DNA of 64,000 nt, taken from Opitutus sp. GTDB lineage: Bacteria; Verrucomicrobiota; Verrucomicrobiia; Opitutales; Opitutaceae. The DNA lies in NCBI GenBank assembly GCA_013821985.1, contig PNJQ01000008.1, forward strand, positions 1-64,000, in the 5' to 3' direction. The position numbers and the translations under genes were made by a program. The notes under the pieces are model-generated. The model searched no databases and was not told the origin of the DNA. It worked only from the letters and a program-made list of their open reading frames with translations. Of the stretch, positions 8,777 through 17,830 are shown one piece after another (positions within the stretch are counted from its first letter, which is position 1; each line of letters begins with the position of its first letter).

Positions 8777-11125
8777 ATGAAACGGATCTGGGCAGGATTG
8801 CTGGGCGTGTGCGGCGCGGCGTTGCTCGGTGGCGCGCCGCAGCGTTTCGAGGTTCCCGCGCAGGATGCGGCGCGCTCGCTCATGGCCCTCGCGCGGCAGA
8901 GTGACGTGGAGGTCGTGTTCCTCTACGACGATTTGAAGCGCGTGCAATCGCCGGCGTTGCACGGCGAGTTCGAACCCGAGGAAGCGCTGCGCCGCTTGCT
9001 CGAAGGCACCGGCTTCGCGGCGCGTTCGGCTGCGGCGGGTCGCTTCGTCGTCGTGCCCGCTCCGCGGGCGGCGCCGCAGACCAGTGGTTCCGGCGGCGCG
9101 CCGGCGCCAGCCGCGCTCGCGCTGGCGGAGGCCGATGCCGCGCCGGTGCGGTTGGAGAGTTTTGTCGTCACGCCGAGCCGGTTCGGCATCACGGAAAATC
9201 TTTCGCCGCGCACGGCAACGTTCACCCATGATGAAGTGGCGCGCCTGCCCTCGCTCGGCGAAGACGTGCTGCGCGCGGTGGCGCACGTGCCCGGGCTGTC
9301 CGGCTCGGATTTCTCCGCAAAGTTTTGGGTGCGCGGCGCGCCGTTCGAGAAGGTGCTGACGCGGGTCGATGGGGCGACGTTGATCGAGCCGTTTCACATG
9401 AAGGACCTCGGCGGCGCGATCTCGGTCATCGACCTCGAAACGGTCGCGCGCCTCGATCTGATCACCGGCGGCTTCACGGTGGAATACGGCGACCGGCTCG
9501 CCGGCGTGCTGTTGATGGAAACGGACCGCCCCGTCGATCCGCGCCCGCGCACCACACTCGCGTTGAGCGTCATGGGTGCGCGCGGCACGAATCGCGGGAC
9601 GTTTACGGACGGGCGGGGCGCGTGGATGGTGAGCGGGCGGCTCGGTTATCCGGACCTCTCGCTCGAAATGGCCGATGCGGAGGAGGTCACGCCGCGTTAT
9701 CACGATGCGTTCGCCAAGGTCGAATACGACCTGACGCCCGATCACACCGTCGCGGTCAGCCTGCTGCATTCGCGCGACCGCATGAAATATCTCAACCTCA
9801 ACGATCGGATCGCGCAGGACAGCCGCTCGCGCGACGATTACGTCTGGCTGCGCTGGCAGGGCGCGTTCGGCGAACGGGTGCGCGCCGACACCGTGCTCGG
9901 CGGCGCGTGGCTCGGATGGGACCGCGCCAGCCGCCGCGTGCCCGGAGGCTTCGGTGTGCCAACGGAGCGCCGGCTCGACGACCGCCGCAATCTCGCGCAG
10001 GCGTCGCTGCGGCAGGATTGGACCGTGCAATGGGGCGACCATGCGCTGTTGCGCACCGGATTCGAAGTCGCCCGCGGCAACATGGAATACCGTTTCAACA
10101 GCCGCCGTGAGACGTTGCGCGCGGCGAATGGCGCGTTGGTCGTCGAGCCGGTGATCCGCGACATCGAACGTGACGTCGAGGGCGACACGTTTGGGCTGCA
10201 CGCTTCGTGGCGGCAGCGTTTGGGCCGGCGCGTGGTGGTCGAGCCCGGACTGCGCTACGATCGGGCGAGTCAGGTGTCCGGCTCGGGCGGCGTGAGCCCG
10301 CGGCTGAACCTCGCCGTCAATTTCGGTGCCACAACGTGGCGCGCGGCGGCGGGCGTGTATCGGCAGACCCAGGGCATTCACGAGCTCCCCGTGATGGACG
10401 GAGAGACGAGTTTTTCTCCCACCGAGGAGGCGAGGCAATGGGTTGTCGGAGTTGACCATCGCGTGCGCCGCGGCTTGGCGCTGCGCGCGGAATTTTTCCA
10501 GCGGACGGTCAACGAGCCGCGCGCGCATTGGGAGAATCTCGTCAACCCGCTGCGCATCGCGGGTGAACTCGATTTCGACCGCGTGCGCCTCGCGCCGACG
10601 GAGGCCAGGGCGCGCGGCGTCGAACTTAGCGTGCGGGGCACGGGAGAAAAGACGCGCTGGGCGGCCAGCTACGCCTGGGCGAACGCGGAGGAACAGATCG
10701 GCGGTCGCTGGCGCCCGGTGATCCGCGATCAGCGGCACGCTCTCCGGCTCGACGGCACGTGGTCGCCGAACGAGCGCTGGGACTTTTCCGCCGCCTGGCA
10801 GTTCCGCTCCGGGTGGCCGACCACGAGTTTCGCTTACCGCGTCGTCCCGCTGAATAACGGCGTGATCTACGAACCGCAGCTCGGCGAGCCGCTGGCGGAG
10901 CGGTTGCCCTCTTACCACCGCCTCGACTTGCGCGTCACGCGCATCTGGCGGCGACCGCATGCGACCGTGCGCGTATTCGTTGACGTGTTCAACGCCTACG
11001 GGGCGAAGAATCCCTTCCGTTACGACGTGCTGTTGCGCGGCACCGCCACGCAGATCGAGCAGGTGCGCCGGCCCGAGAAATCCCTGCCGATCCTCCCGAG
11101 CGCGGGCGTGCAGTGGGATTTTTGA
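8777..11125 (+). CDS. TonB-dependent receptor with N-terminal signalling (STN) domain
   Basis: 782 residues. A short signal sequence (MKRIWAGLLGVCGAALLGGA) precedes an STN/secretin domain (FEVPAQDAARSLMALARQSD ... LEGTGFAARSAAAGRFVV), which contacts FecR. A Pro/Ala linker leads to the plug (PRTATFTHDEVARLPSLGED, LSGSDFSAKFWVRGAPFEK, DLITGGFTVEYGDRLAGVL) and a 22-strand-type barrel ending in SAGVQWDF with a terminal Phe. The substrate cannot be told from sequence; no iron or sugar gene is adjacent. Third gene of the sigma/FecR/receptor operon. Confidence 0.9.
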   Translation: MKRIWAGLLGVCGAALLGGAPQRFEVPAQDAARSLMALARQSDVEVVFLYDDLKRVQSPALHGEFEPEEALRRLLEGTGFAARSAAAGRFVVVPAPRAAPQTSGSGGAPAPAALALAEADAAPVRLESFVVTPSRFGITENLSPRTATFTHDEVARLPSLGEDVLRAVAHVPGLSGSDFSAKFWVRGAPFEKVLTRVDGATLIEPFHMKDLGGAISVIDLETVARLDLITGGFTVEYGDRLAGVLLMETDRPVDPRPRTTLALSVMGARGTNRGTFTDGRGAWMVSGRLGYPDLSLEMADAEEVTPRYHDAFAKVEYDLTPDHTVAVSLLHSRDRMKYLNLNDRIAQDSRSRDDYVWLRWQGAFGERVRADTVLGGAWLGWDRASRRVPGGFGVPTERRLDDRRNLAQASLRQDWTVQWGDHALLRTGFEVARGNMEYRFNSRRETLRAANGALVVEPVIRDIERDVEGDTFGLHASWRQRLGRRVVVEPGLRYDRASQVSGSGGVSPRLNLAVNFGATTWRAAAGVYRQTQGIHELPVMDGETSFSPTEEARQWVVGVDHRVRRGLALRAEFFQRTVNEPRAHWENLVNPLRIAGELDFDRVRLAPTEARARGVELSVRGTGEKTRWAASYAWANAEEQIGGRWRPVIRDQRHALRLDGTWSPNERWDFSAAWQFRSGWPTTSFAYRVVPLNNGVIYEPQLGEPLAERLPSYHRLDLRVTRIWRRPHATVRVFVDVFNAYGAKNPFRYDVLLRGTATQIEQVRRPEKSLPILPSAGVQWDF

Positions 11126-11194
11126 GCGGCGCGCGGGCGAAAAAATTTCGGCCCGATGGTGGTTGCGCCGGTGGATTTCGTCTCTTCGGAGCGA

Positions 11195-11737
11195 ATGAAA
11201 AAACAAATCCTCCTCCTCCTCGCAGGCGCATGCGCCTGTCTTCTCAGCGGCTGTGCGACGATCCTCAAGGACGACTCGCAGCCCGTCGCGTTCACGTCGG
11301 ACCCGGTCGGAGCGACCGTGAAAATCAACGGCGCGAGCGTCGGCCAAACGCCGACGACCGTGATGCTCAAGCACTCCATCAAGCGCCAGATGGTGCAGAT
11401 CGAGAAGCCCGGCTATCACCCGGAAGCCTTCCGGCTGGAGAAAAAGGTCGATGCCCTGACTTTCGGCAACGTGATCGCTGGCGGCGTGATTGGCTTCGGC
11501 GTGGACATCGCCACGGGCAACGCAACCAACTACGCCGAAAGTGTGCACGTGCGGTTGCGGCCGCTCGATGCCGCGGCTGACCAGAAAGCCGAAATTGTGC
11601 AGAGCGCCTCCGGCATCGACCTGCCGCGCAAGGACACGCCCGCCCCGGTGGCCACGCCCGAAGCCCCGGCCGCGCCTGCCGCGCCAGAGTCCCATCGCGG
11701 GTCTGTCCCGCAGACGAACAGCGGCGCAAAGAAATAG
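11195..11737 (+). CDS. PEGA-domain lipoprotein
   Basis: 180 residues. Lipobox LLSGC with Cys20 after a hydrophobic stretch marks a lipoprotein. Residues about 30-80 form a PEGA-like repeat (VAFTSDPVGATVKINGASVG ... TVMLKHSIKRQMVQIEKPGY). A hydrophobic Gly-rich segment (NVIAGGVIGFGVDIATGNA) follows, as in small lipoproteins of the conjugal-transfer TraT/PEGA type, and the tail is Pro/Ala-rich. The ATG at 11195 is chosen because it directly precedes the signal peptide. Role in the envelope unknown. Confidence 0.72.
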   Translation: MKKQILLLLAGACACLLSGCATILKDDSQPVAFTSDPVGATVKINGASVGQTPTTVMLKHSIKRQMVQIEKPGYHPEAFRLEKKVDALTFGNVIAGGVIGFGVDIATGNATNYAESVHVRLRPLDAAADQKAEIVQSASGIDLPRKDTPAPVATPEAPAAPAAPESHRGSVPQTNSGAKK

Positions 11738-11813
11738 TGCAAGTCGGGTAGCGGTCGCGAGCGCCGCTGCTCGTCTCCTCGGGTGGGGCTCGCGGGAGGG
11801 CCGCCACAACGCC

Positions 11814-13649
11814 ATGAACTCAAAAATTGCTTTACCGTTGGTCGGGCTTGGCGCGGTGCTGATTGGCGCTGCAGGGTTGCAAATATTATCCGACGCGACG
11901 GTCCCGGCGACCTCCGGCGCGGGTGGTCTCCGCGAGCCCGCCGCGACGGAGGTCGTGGCACATGCGCGGAGCCTCGCGCGGCAGGCCGGACCGGCGGCGC
12001 ATCTCCCGCGGTTTTCGCTCAGCCACGTGTTTCCCGACTTAGCGGACGCGCCAGCGGATTGGCGGGGCTGGCAACCGGAGCAAATCACCGTGGCACCGCA
12101 CGCGGGTCTGCGCCTGACCTTCACGCGCGAACAGGCGCAGCAAACCGAGCGCACGATGACATGGGTCGGACGCATCCCGGAGTTGCCCGGCGCCAGTCTC
12201 GTGGGGATCGCGAGTGAGCGCGCGTGGGATGCGATTCTGGTGGTGCCCGGAGCCGGCGAATTCGCGTTTCACGTCGAGAACGGGCGGGTGAGCGTGACGG
12301 AATCGGCGCCGGGGGAGGAGCGTTGCGCGAACGACGAAGAGAAAGCCGTGACCGCCGCAATGACTGCGGAGTATTCCGCGCCGGCCGCGGGGCGCTATGT
12401 GCCGAGGATGACGCCGGGCGTCGCCGAAGTGCTCGCGGCGGCGACCGACGGGCCCTGGATGGTGGATGTGTTGCTGCTCTACGACGCGACGGCGGTCACC
12501 GTCGCCCGCACTTTGGCGACGGACGTCGAGGCCTACATGGAAGCGCGCGGGCGCGGAATGATCGAGACGGCGAACGTTTTTTTTCGAAACAGCGGCGTGG
12601 AGAATTTCGTCTGGCGCTTCGCCGGCGCGGCGCAGGTGCCGGCGTTCGCGCGCGACGGGAAATTTCTCACCGACTTGAATGCCATGACGCCGGGTGGTGC
12701 GCTCTACAGTTGGATTCGGGATGCGCGATATCGTTATGGCGCCGACCAGATGATGCTGCTCACGGGTGAAGCCGAGGCACCGGGCGGGCGCGCGGCGACG
12801 CGTTATCAGGACGGCTCGCATCGCGACCAGGCGAATGAAGCGGATTGGGCCGTGGCGGTGATGAACGTGCGCGCGGGGTCGTTCACCTTCACGCACGAAC
12901 TCGCGCACAACTGGGGCTGCTACCACGATCGCGGCAATTTCTTTGGCACGAACCTGCCGACCCCCGACAGCGACGGCTACTGGTGTTACGGTCTGCGGTT
13001 CGTGGACAATCTTGGCGGTGTCACCGGGACGATCATGGCGTATGCGGACTACAAGCTGCCGTATTTCAGCAACCCCGACCTGACCGTGCGTGTGACCTCG
13101 ACGATGCAGGGCCGCGCCGGAGCGGAGATCGACGTTGGGACGTTTGCGCTCGGCTACACCGAGACGCACCCGAAGGCGGCGAACAACGCCCGCGTGCTGC
13201 GCGACCATGCGGCGTGGATGGCGGGACTCGCGGACGAAATTGCCGCGGCGCCGGAAATCGTCGAGCAGCCGGTGGCCACGAGCGTCGAAGCCGGACAAAC
13301 TCTGGCGCTACGGGTCGCGGCTCGCGGCGGTGGGCTCTATTATCAATGGAAGCGCAATGGCGTCGCGGTCGCGGGGGGAACGACGGCGAATTTTTCCAAA
13401 ACGGCGGCCACCGCGGATGCGGGCGATTACACGGTCGAGGTTTCGAATCGCCGCGGCGCGATCGTCAGCAGCGTCGCGGCGGTGAACGTGACCGCCGCGT
13501 CGGCACCGGCACCGAGCACGCCCGCAACTCCATCGCCGCCGCCGGCCTCGTCAGGGGGTGGCGGCGGCGGTGGTGGGGGCGCGACGAGTGTGTGTTTCGC
13601 CGGCTTGGTGGCCGTGGCGTTGCTCGTGCGACGTCGCTTCAGCGATTGA
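11814..13649 (+). CDS. Secreted reprolysin-like zinc metallopeptidase with Ig-like domain and GlyGly-CTERM-like tail
   Basis: 611 residues. N-terminal hydrophobic segment (IALPLVGLGAVLIGAAGLQI) is a signal peptide. The catalytic domain contains the extended zinc motif HELAHNWGCYHD at about residue 361, with GTIMAYADY after it resembling the Met-turn. After the protease, EIVEQPVATSVEAGQTLAL to YTVEVSNRRG is an immunoglobulin-like domain. The last 35 residues are Pro/Ser-rich, then nine glycines, a hydrophobic helix (VCFAGLVAVALLV) and RRRF, the plan of a C-terminal sorting signal such as GlyGly-CTERM. The gene overlaps the convergent LuxR gene by 11 bp. Likely exported and surface-anchored or released. 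Confidence 0.8.
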   Translation: MNSKIALPLVGLGAVLIGAAGLQILSDATVPATSGAGGLREPAATEVVAHARSLARQAGPAAHLPRFSLSHVFPDLADAPADWRGWQPEQITVAPHAGLRLTFTREQAQQTERTMTWVGRIPELPGASLVGIASERAWDAILVVPGAGEFAFHVENGRVSVTESAPGEERCANDEEKAVTAAMTAEYSAPAAGRYVPRMTPGVAEVLAAATDGPWMVDVLLLYDATAVTVARTLATDVEAYMEARGRGMIETANVFFRNSGVENFVWRFAGAAQVPAFARDGKFLTDLNAMTPGGALYSWIRDARYRYGADQMMLLTGEAEAPGGRAATRYQDGSHRDQANEADWAVAVMNVRAGSFTFTHELAHNWGCYHDRGNFFGTNLPTPDSDGYWCYGLRFVDNLGGVTGTIMAYADYKLPYFSNPDLTVRVTSTMQGRAGAEIDVGTFALGYTETHPKAANNARVLRDHAAWMAGLADEIAAAPEIVEQPVATSVEAGQTLALRVAARGGGLYYQWKRNGVAVAGGTTANFSKTAATADAGDYTVEVSNRRGAIVSSVAAVNVTAASAPAPSTPATPSPPPASSGGGGGGGGGATSVCFAGLVAVALLVRRRFSD

Positions 13650-14229
13650 GCAGCGCGGCGACGCGCGTGCGGCCGCGGACGCCGAGCTTGGTGAAAATGG
13701 CGGCGAGCTGCGTCTTGATCGTCAGCGGGCTGCGGCGCAGTTCGGTGGCGATTTCGGCGGTGCGCAGGCCCTCGCGCACGCGCATCGCGACTTCGCGTTC
13801 GCGCTCGGAGAGCCGCGCCAGCAACGCCACCGCGCCCGGCGAAAGCGGGCGGTGCCGGTCGCCGCGCGGGCGACGGTAATCGAGCTGAATATGAAACGCG
13901 TGGCCCGCCTCGGCGGCGCGCGCTTGCTGGAGTTTGATGCGCGCGTGCAGGCCGCGGGCGTTGTCCGAGACCACTTTCACGGGATCCGCGGTCGGGTCGG
14001 CGCGGAGCTGCGCGCAGGCTTGGGCGAGGACAGGTGGGACGGTGAACGCGTTGCGCGCGCGGAGGGCGGCGGCGTGGCGCTCGCCGTGATTCCACACGGC
14101 GCACGCGCGGGCGGCCTCCTCGTTGAACCAAAGCGGGCGGCATTCGGCGTCGAGCAGCAGCAGGCCGACGGGCACGTCTTCGAGCATGGTGAGGACGTGA
14201 TCGAGCAGGGCGGGGGCGGGGGAGGGCAT
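13639..14229 (-). CDS. PAS-domain LuxR-type transcriptional regulator
   Basis: 196 residues. Residues about 8-110 form a PAS-like sensor (HVLTMLEDVPVGLLLLDAEC ... RPLWFNEEAARAC). The C-terminal third is a LuxR/GerE DNA-binding domain (LSEREREVAMRVREGLRTAE, IATELRRSPLTIKTQLAAIF, TKLGVRGRTRVAALL). No receiver domain is present, so it probably responds to a bound ligand or protein contact. It is divergently placed from hppD with a 170-bp shared promoter region holding a perfect palindrome, which makes it a candidate regulator of the tyrosine genes; that link is inference. Confidence 0.82.
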   Translation of the reverse strand: MPSPAPALLDHVLTMLEDVPVGLLLLDAECRPLWFNEEAARACAVWNHGERHAAALRARNAFTVPPVLAQACAQLRADPTADPVKVVSDNARGLHARIKLQQARAAEAGHAFHIQLDYRRPRGDRHRPLSPGAVALLARLSEREREVAMRVREGLRTAEIATELRRSPLTIKTQLAAIFTKLGVRGRTRVAALLNR

Positions 14230-14368
14230 GGGTCGCCGCGCAGGGCGCGGCCAGTTGAAGTTGCAGGTTTAAGTTGAAGTGGGGGACGGCCGCAAGGGGC
14301 GATTACTCCTTTCGGGCTATGGACCGGGCGGGCGTTCGCGGCTAGAGTTTCCTTTCACCCCGCCACGC

Positions 14369-14384
14369 AAACGAACTTTCGTTT
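14369..14384. promoter_or_regulatory. Candidate operator upstream of hppD
   Basis: AAACGAA-CT-TTCGTTT is a perfect 7-bp dyad ending 15 bp before the hppD ATG. The position fits a repressor site or a hairpin near the ribosome-binding region. Which protein binds is unknown; the divergent PAS-LuxR gene product is one candidate. Confidence 0.45.
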
Positions 14385-14399
14385 CCTCCTGCATTTCCC

Positions 14400-15515
14400 A
14401 TGAGCAGAACCTTCTTCGACAAACCCATTGAGCGCAAAACCGCCGCGAATCCGCTCGGCCTGAAACAATTCGATCACATCGAATTCTGGGTCGATAACGC
14501 CGACCAGTGGCGCGATTTCTTCGTGAAGAAATACGGCATGGTGCCGCGGGCGTATGGCGACAATTCCACCGGTCTGAAGGGCCGTCGGGCGCACCTCGTC
14601 GGCCAGGGCCGCGTCAACTTCCTCGTGACCGAGCCGCAGGGCACGGGCGCCGAGGCGGATGCGGTCCGCGCTCACCTCGAGAAGCACGGCTGCGGCGTGC
14701 GCGACGTGGCGTTCCGCGTGAAGGACGCGAAGCACGCGTTCACCGAGGCGCAGCGCCGTGGCGCGAATCCGGTGAAGGAAGTTTTCTCCGACGATTTCGT
14801 CGTCGGTGCCGCCATTGCCGCCTACGGCGACACGATCCACAGCTTCATCGAGCGCAAGCAACCAGGCGAGTTTCTCCCGGGCTTCCAAAACGTCGCCGGC
14901 GGCATCGACGACCGCGACATCAACTTTGCGATGATCGACCACGTTGTCGCCAACGTGGAGCGCATGGATGAGTGGGTGACTTACTACGAGCAGGTGTTCG
15001 GCCTCGATCTGTTCATGCACTTCGACATCAACACCGGCCGCTCCGCGCTGATGTCGAAGGTCGTCAGCTCGACCGACGGCTGGATCAAGATGCCGATCAA
15101 CGAGCCGTCATCCGCCAACTCGCAGATCCAGGAATTCCTCGACCAATACAACGGGCCTGGCGTGCAGCACATCGCGCTGCTCACGCCCAACATCATCTCG
15201 ACGATCGATGAGATGCGGAAGATGGGCCAGGACTTCCTCGACGTGCCGGACAGCTACTACGACGAGAATTTCGAGGAGCGCGTCGGCAAGATCGACGAGG
15301 ACAAGGAAGTGCTCCGCCCTCTCCGCATCCTCGTCGATCGCGACAACGAGACCGGTTACCTGCTCCAGCTCTTCACCAAGTGCGTGTTCGCGCGCCCGAC
15401 GTTGTTCTTCGAGGTCATCCAGCGCAAAGGCACCTCGATGGGCTTCGGCGAAGGCAATTTCCGCGCCCTCTTCGAAGCCATCGAACGCGAACAGCAGAAG
15501 CGAGGAACGCTCTGA
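14400..15515 (+). CDS. hppD: 4-hydroxyphenylpyruvate dioxygenase
   Basis: Converts 4-hydroxyphenylpyruvate to homogentisate, the second committed step of tyrosine breakdown. 371 residues, normal for the family, with two vicinal-oxygen-chelate domains. Iron ligands are visible: His in FAMIDHVVANVERMD, His in GPGVQHIALLTPNI and Glu in LFFEVIQRKGTSMGFGEGNF. The C-terminal GEGNFRALFEAIEREQQKRG helix that covers the active site is intact. It is followed after 100 bp by hmgA, whose product uses its product. Confidence 0.95.
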   Translation: MSRTFFDKPIERKTAANPLGLKQFDHIEFWVDNADQWRDFFVKKYGMVPRAYGDNSTGLKGRRAHLVGQGRVNFLVTEPQGTGAEADAVRAHLEKHGCGVRDVAFRVKDAKHAFTEAQRRGANPVKEVFSDDFVVGAAIAAYGDTIHSFIERKQPGEFLPGFQNVAGGIDDRDINFAMIDHVVANVERMDEWVTYYEQVFGLDLFMHFDINTGRSALMSKVVSSTDGWIKMPINEPSSANSQIQEFLDQYNGPGVQHIALLTPNIISTIDEMRKMGQDFLDVPDSYYDENFEERVGKIDEDKEVLRPLRILVDRDNETGYLLQLFTKCVFARPTLFFEVIQRKGTSMGFGEGNFRALFEAIEREQQKRGTL

Positions 15516-15524
15516 TTTTGGATT

Positions 15525-15614
15525 TCAGAATGCGGATTGCGGATTAGAGTCCGTGGTCCGCTTCTGCTTTTCGGCGCCCTCAATCCCCATCCGCAATCTC
15601 CAATCCGCAATCGC
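15525..15614. repeat. Imperfect palindrome between hppD and hmgA
   Basis: Left arm GCGGATTGCGGATT (about 15533-15546) is mirrored by CCGCAATCTCCAATCCGCAA near 15590-15609. The element fills almost the whole hppD-hmgA gap and could fold in the transcript between the two messages. The sequence type (repeated GCGGATT units) looks like a dispersed genomic repeat rather than a terminator, as no T-run follows. Confidence 0.6.
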
Positions 15615-15615
15615 G

Positions 15616-16803
15616 ATGCCCTTCTACCAACGCCTCGGCTCCCTGCCACGCAAACGCCACATGAAGTTTCCGCGCGATCAGGCGCAGAGCTTCAAGGGCG
15701 AGGGTCTGCACTACGAGCACATCATCACGACGGAGGGCTTCGATCGCGCCTACTCGATCGTCTATCACCTCAAGCCGCCGACGCTGGTGAAGAAGGTCGA
15801 ACTCTACTCCGAGCAGCCGACGAAGGTCGCCGCGCACCTGCCGTTGCGGCATCATCATTTGAAATCCGCGGGCATGCAGCGTGCGGGCGATCCCTACACC
15901 GGTCGCGTGCCCTTGATGTTCAACGCCGACATCACCTGCTCGCGCTGCCGCCCGGCGAAGGTGATGGAGAGCGGCTACGATTTTTACCGCAACGGCCAGA
16001 ACGACGACGTGATCTTCGTCTTCTCCGGTGGCGGCTGGCTCGAATCGAATTTCGGCCGCCTCCGCTACAAGCAGGACGACTACATCGTCATCCCGCGCGG
16101 CACGATCTACCGCCTCGTGCCCGACGACATCACGCAGGAAGATTATCTCATCCTCGAGTCCGCGCACCCGGTGCGACTGCCGGCGCGTTATTTGCATCCC
16201 GAAGGCCAGATCCGGCTCGGCTCGCCGTATAGCGAACGCGATTTTCACGGCCCGACTGAAATCATCGCCGAGGACAAGGACGGCGATTTCGCCATCCTCG
16301 TGAAGGACCGCGGCTCGCGTTTCACGCGCAACATCATGGGCGCGCACCCGTTCGACGTCGTGGGTTGGGATGGCTACCTGTATCCCTACACTTTTAGCGC
16401 GAACGATTTTGAGCCGATCACCGGCACGTTCCATCTGCCGCCGCCGATCCACCAAACCTTTGAGATCAAGGGCTACGTCATCTGCACCTTCGCGCCGCGC
16501 TACCTCGACCTGCATCCCGAGGCGATCAAGGTGCCGTGGTCGCACGACAACACCGAGGCCGACGAAGTGCTCTTCTACGTCCGTGGCAACTTTGGCTCGC
16601 GCAAGGGCGTGGAGCCCGGCTCGTTCACGCTGCACCCGCAGGGCATCCCGCACGGTCCGCACCCCGGCACGACGCTGAAGAGCTTCGAGCACAAGCGCAC
16701 CGAGGAACTCGCCGTGATGTTCGACACGCAATACCCGCTCGAACTCACCGAGCAGGCGCTCGCGATGGACGACCCGAATTACCCGCTGAGCTGGCTCGGG
16801 TGA
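15616..16803 (+). CDS. hmgA: Homogentisate 1,2-dioxygenase family protein
   Basis: Opens the homogentisate ring to maleylacetoacetate. 395 residues, somewhat shorter than the classical enzyme of about 440. Recognisable cupin features: PFYQRLGSLPRKRHMKFP at the start, DITCSRCRPAK, VFSGGGWLESNFGRLRYKQD, YIVIPRGTIYRL, and the iron-site region PWSHDNTEADEVLFYVRGNF followed by HPQGIPHGPHPG. The start at 15616 is the first ATG before the conserved core. The position directly after hppD supports the role. The next two pathway genes (isomerase and fumarylacetoacetase) are not adjacent. Confidence 0.88.
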   Translation: MPFYQRLGSLPRKRHMKFPRDQAQSFKGEGLHYEHIITTEGFDRAYSIVYHLKPPTLVKKVELYSEQPTKVAAHLPLRHHHLKSAGMQRAGDPYTGRVPLMFNADITCSRCRPAKVMESGYDFYRNGQNDDVIFVFSGGGWLESNFGRLRYKQDDYIVIPRGTIYRLVPDDITQEDYLILESAHPVRLPARYLHPEGQIRLGSPYSERDFHGPTEIIAEDKDGDFAILVKDRGSRFTRNIMGAHPFDVVGWDGYLYPYTFSANDFEPITGTFHLPPPIHQTFEIKGYVICTFAPRYLDLHPEAIKVPWSHDNTEADEVLFYVRGNFGSRKGVEPGSFTLHPQGIPHGPHPGTTLKSFEHKRTEELAVMFDTQYPLELTEQALAMDDPNYPLSWLG

Positions 16804-16824
16804 GGATGTAATTCAGTGCAGTTG

Positions 16825-16901
16825 GTAGGGGCGCTTGCCCTCAAGCGCCTTGAATTGGCCCTTCAGGCGTGCGAAGGGCCGTCGAGGGCAACGGCCCCTA
16901 C
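16825..16901. repeat. Imperfect palindrome downstream of hmgA
   Basis: GTAGGGGCGCTTGCCCTCAA at 16825 is mirrored by GAGGGCAACGGCCCCTAC ending at 16901, with GGCCCTTCAGG/GAAGGGCC inside. It lies in the 232-bp gap before the flavin-reductase-like gene. No poly-T follows, so a dispersed palindromic element is more likely than a terminator. Confidence 0.6.
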
Positions 16902-17035
16902 TGTGGCCGGCCACGCAGTTCGCTGAGTGATGCACGCGCAATCCCGCGCCGGGGTGTGTCGGCGCGCGATGCCCGAACTGGTGATACTTTCCTGCTCTAC
17001 TCGCTACCCGCTACTTGCTACTCGCTTCTGCCAAC

Positions 17036-17668
17036 ATGCTGCTCGATTTCGAAAAACTCACCCCGCGTGACGGCTACGCCTGGATCACGCAAGCGATCAT
17101 CCCGCGCCCCATCGCGTGGGTCTCCACGATCTCCGCCGACGGAAAACCGAATCTCGCGCCGTTCTCCTTCTTCCAGGCGATCTGTTCAAATCCGCCCACG
17201 TTGATGTTCGTGCCGACGAACAATCGCGACGGCGGCAAAAAGGACACGCTGCGCAACATCGAGGCGGTCCCCGAATTCGTGGTGAACCTCGTGTCCTACG
17301 CGCTCGCCGCGCCGATGAACGACACCGCGACGCCGCTGCCTTATGGCGAGGATGAGTTTGCTCACGCCGGCCTCGAGCCCGCGCCTTCCTCGCGCGTGCG
17401 CCCCCCGCGCGTCGCCGCTTCGCCCGTTTCCATCGAGTGCACGCTCGATCGCGTCGTCACGATCGGCAGCGGTGTGGGAGCCGGCAACGTGGTGTTCGGC
17501 CGCATCGTCGCGATGCACGTCGCCGATTCCGTCTTGTCCGCCGACGGCAAGGCGCTCGATCCGGTGAAGCTCGACCTCATCGCGCGGCTCTCGGGCGAAT
17601 TCTACATGCGCACCGGCGAGCTCTTTACGATCACGCGTCCCCCGGGCGGTTCGGCGCTGCGGAGCTAG
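17036..17668 (+). CDS. Flavin reductase-like domain protein
   Basis: 210 residues of the FMN-binding split-barrel flavin reductase family: ITQAIIPRPIAWVSTISADG, NLAPFSFFQAICSNPPTLMF, KDTLRNIEAVPEFVVNLVSY and the C-terminal ARLSGEFYMRTGELFTITRP. Members reduce or bind FMN, often supplying it to an oxygenase, but many have unknown substrates. The ATG at 17036 is preferred to an upstream ATG at 17015 because it directly precedes the conserved MLLDFEKLTPRDGY. Its place between hmgA and the thiolase suggests a link with aromatic amino acid use, unproven. Confidence 0.8.
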   Translation: MLLDFEKLTPRDGYAWITQAIIPRPIAWVSTISADGKPNLAPFSFFQAICSNPPTLMFVPTNNRDGGKKDTLRNIEAVPEFVVNLVSYALAAPMNDTATPLPYGEDEFAHAGLEPAPSSRVRPPRVAASPVSIECTLDRVVTIGSGVGAGNVVFGRIVAMHVADSVLSADGKALDPVKLDLIARLSGEFYMRTGELFTITRPPGGSALRS

Positions 17669-17682
17669 TCGGCCGCTTTTTT

Positions 17683-17830
17683 GGAGGGCGGCGCTCCGTC
17701 GCCGCCGGGAGTGGGCTTCCGGCCCCTTTGCCAGAGATTGCCGCCGCAAGAGCTGCGAGCGGGAAAAGAAAATGTCCAACGCGCTCATTCAGCGCAGGGA
17801 ATTTCCGGCGGCGACGGAGCGCCGCCCTCC
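17683..17830. repeat. Long inverted repeat with perfect 24-bp arms
   Basis: Left arm 17683-17706 starts GGAGGGCGGCGCTCCGTCGC; right arm 17807-17830 is its exact reverse complement. The 100-bp spacer has no gene. A related element with imperfect arms is at 41694-41780. Together with the next repeat it fills the 313-bp gap before the thiolase gene, in which no gene is visible. Confidence 0.7.

Noticed and set aside
8744-12175. Very long open frame on the minus strand (over 1,100 codons)
   Set aside because: It lies entirely opposite the FecR, TonB receptor, lipoprotein and protease genes, with Arg/His/Ala-rich composition typical of antisense frames in high-GC DNA and no recognisable motif.
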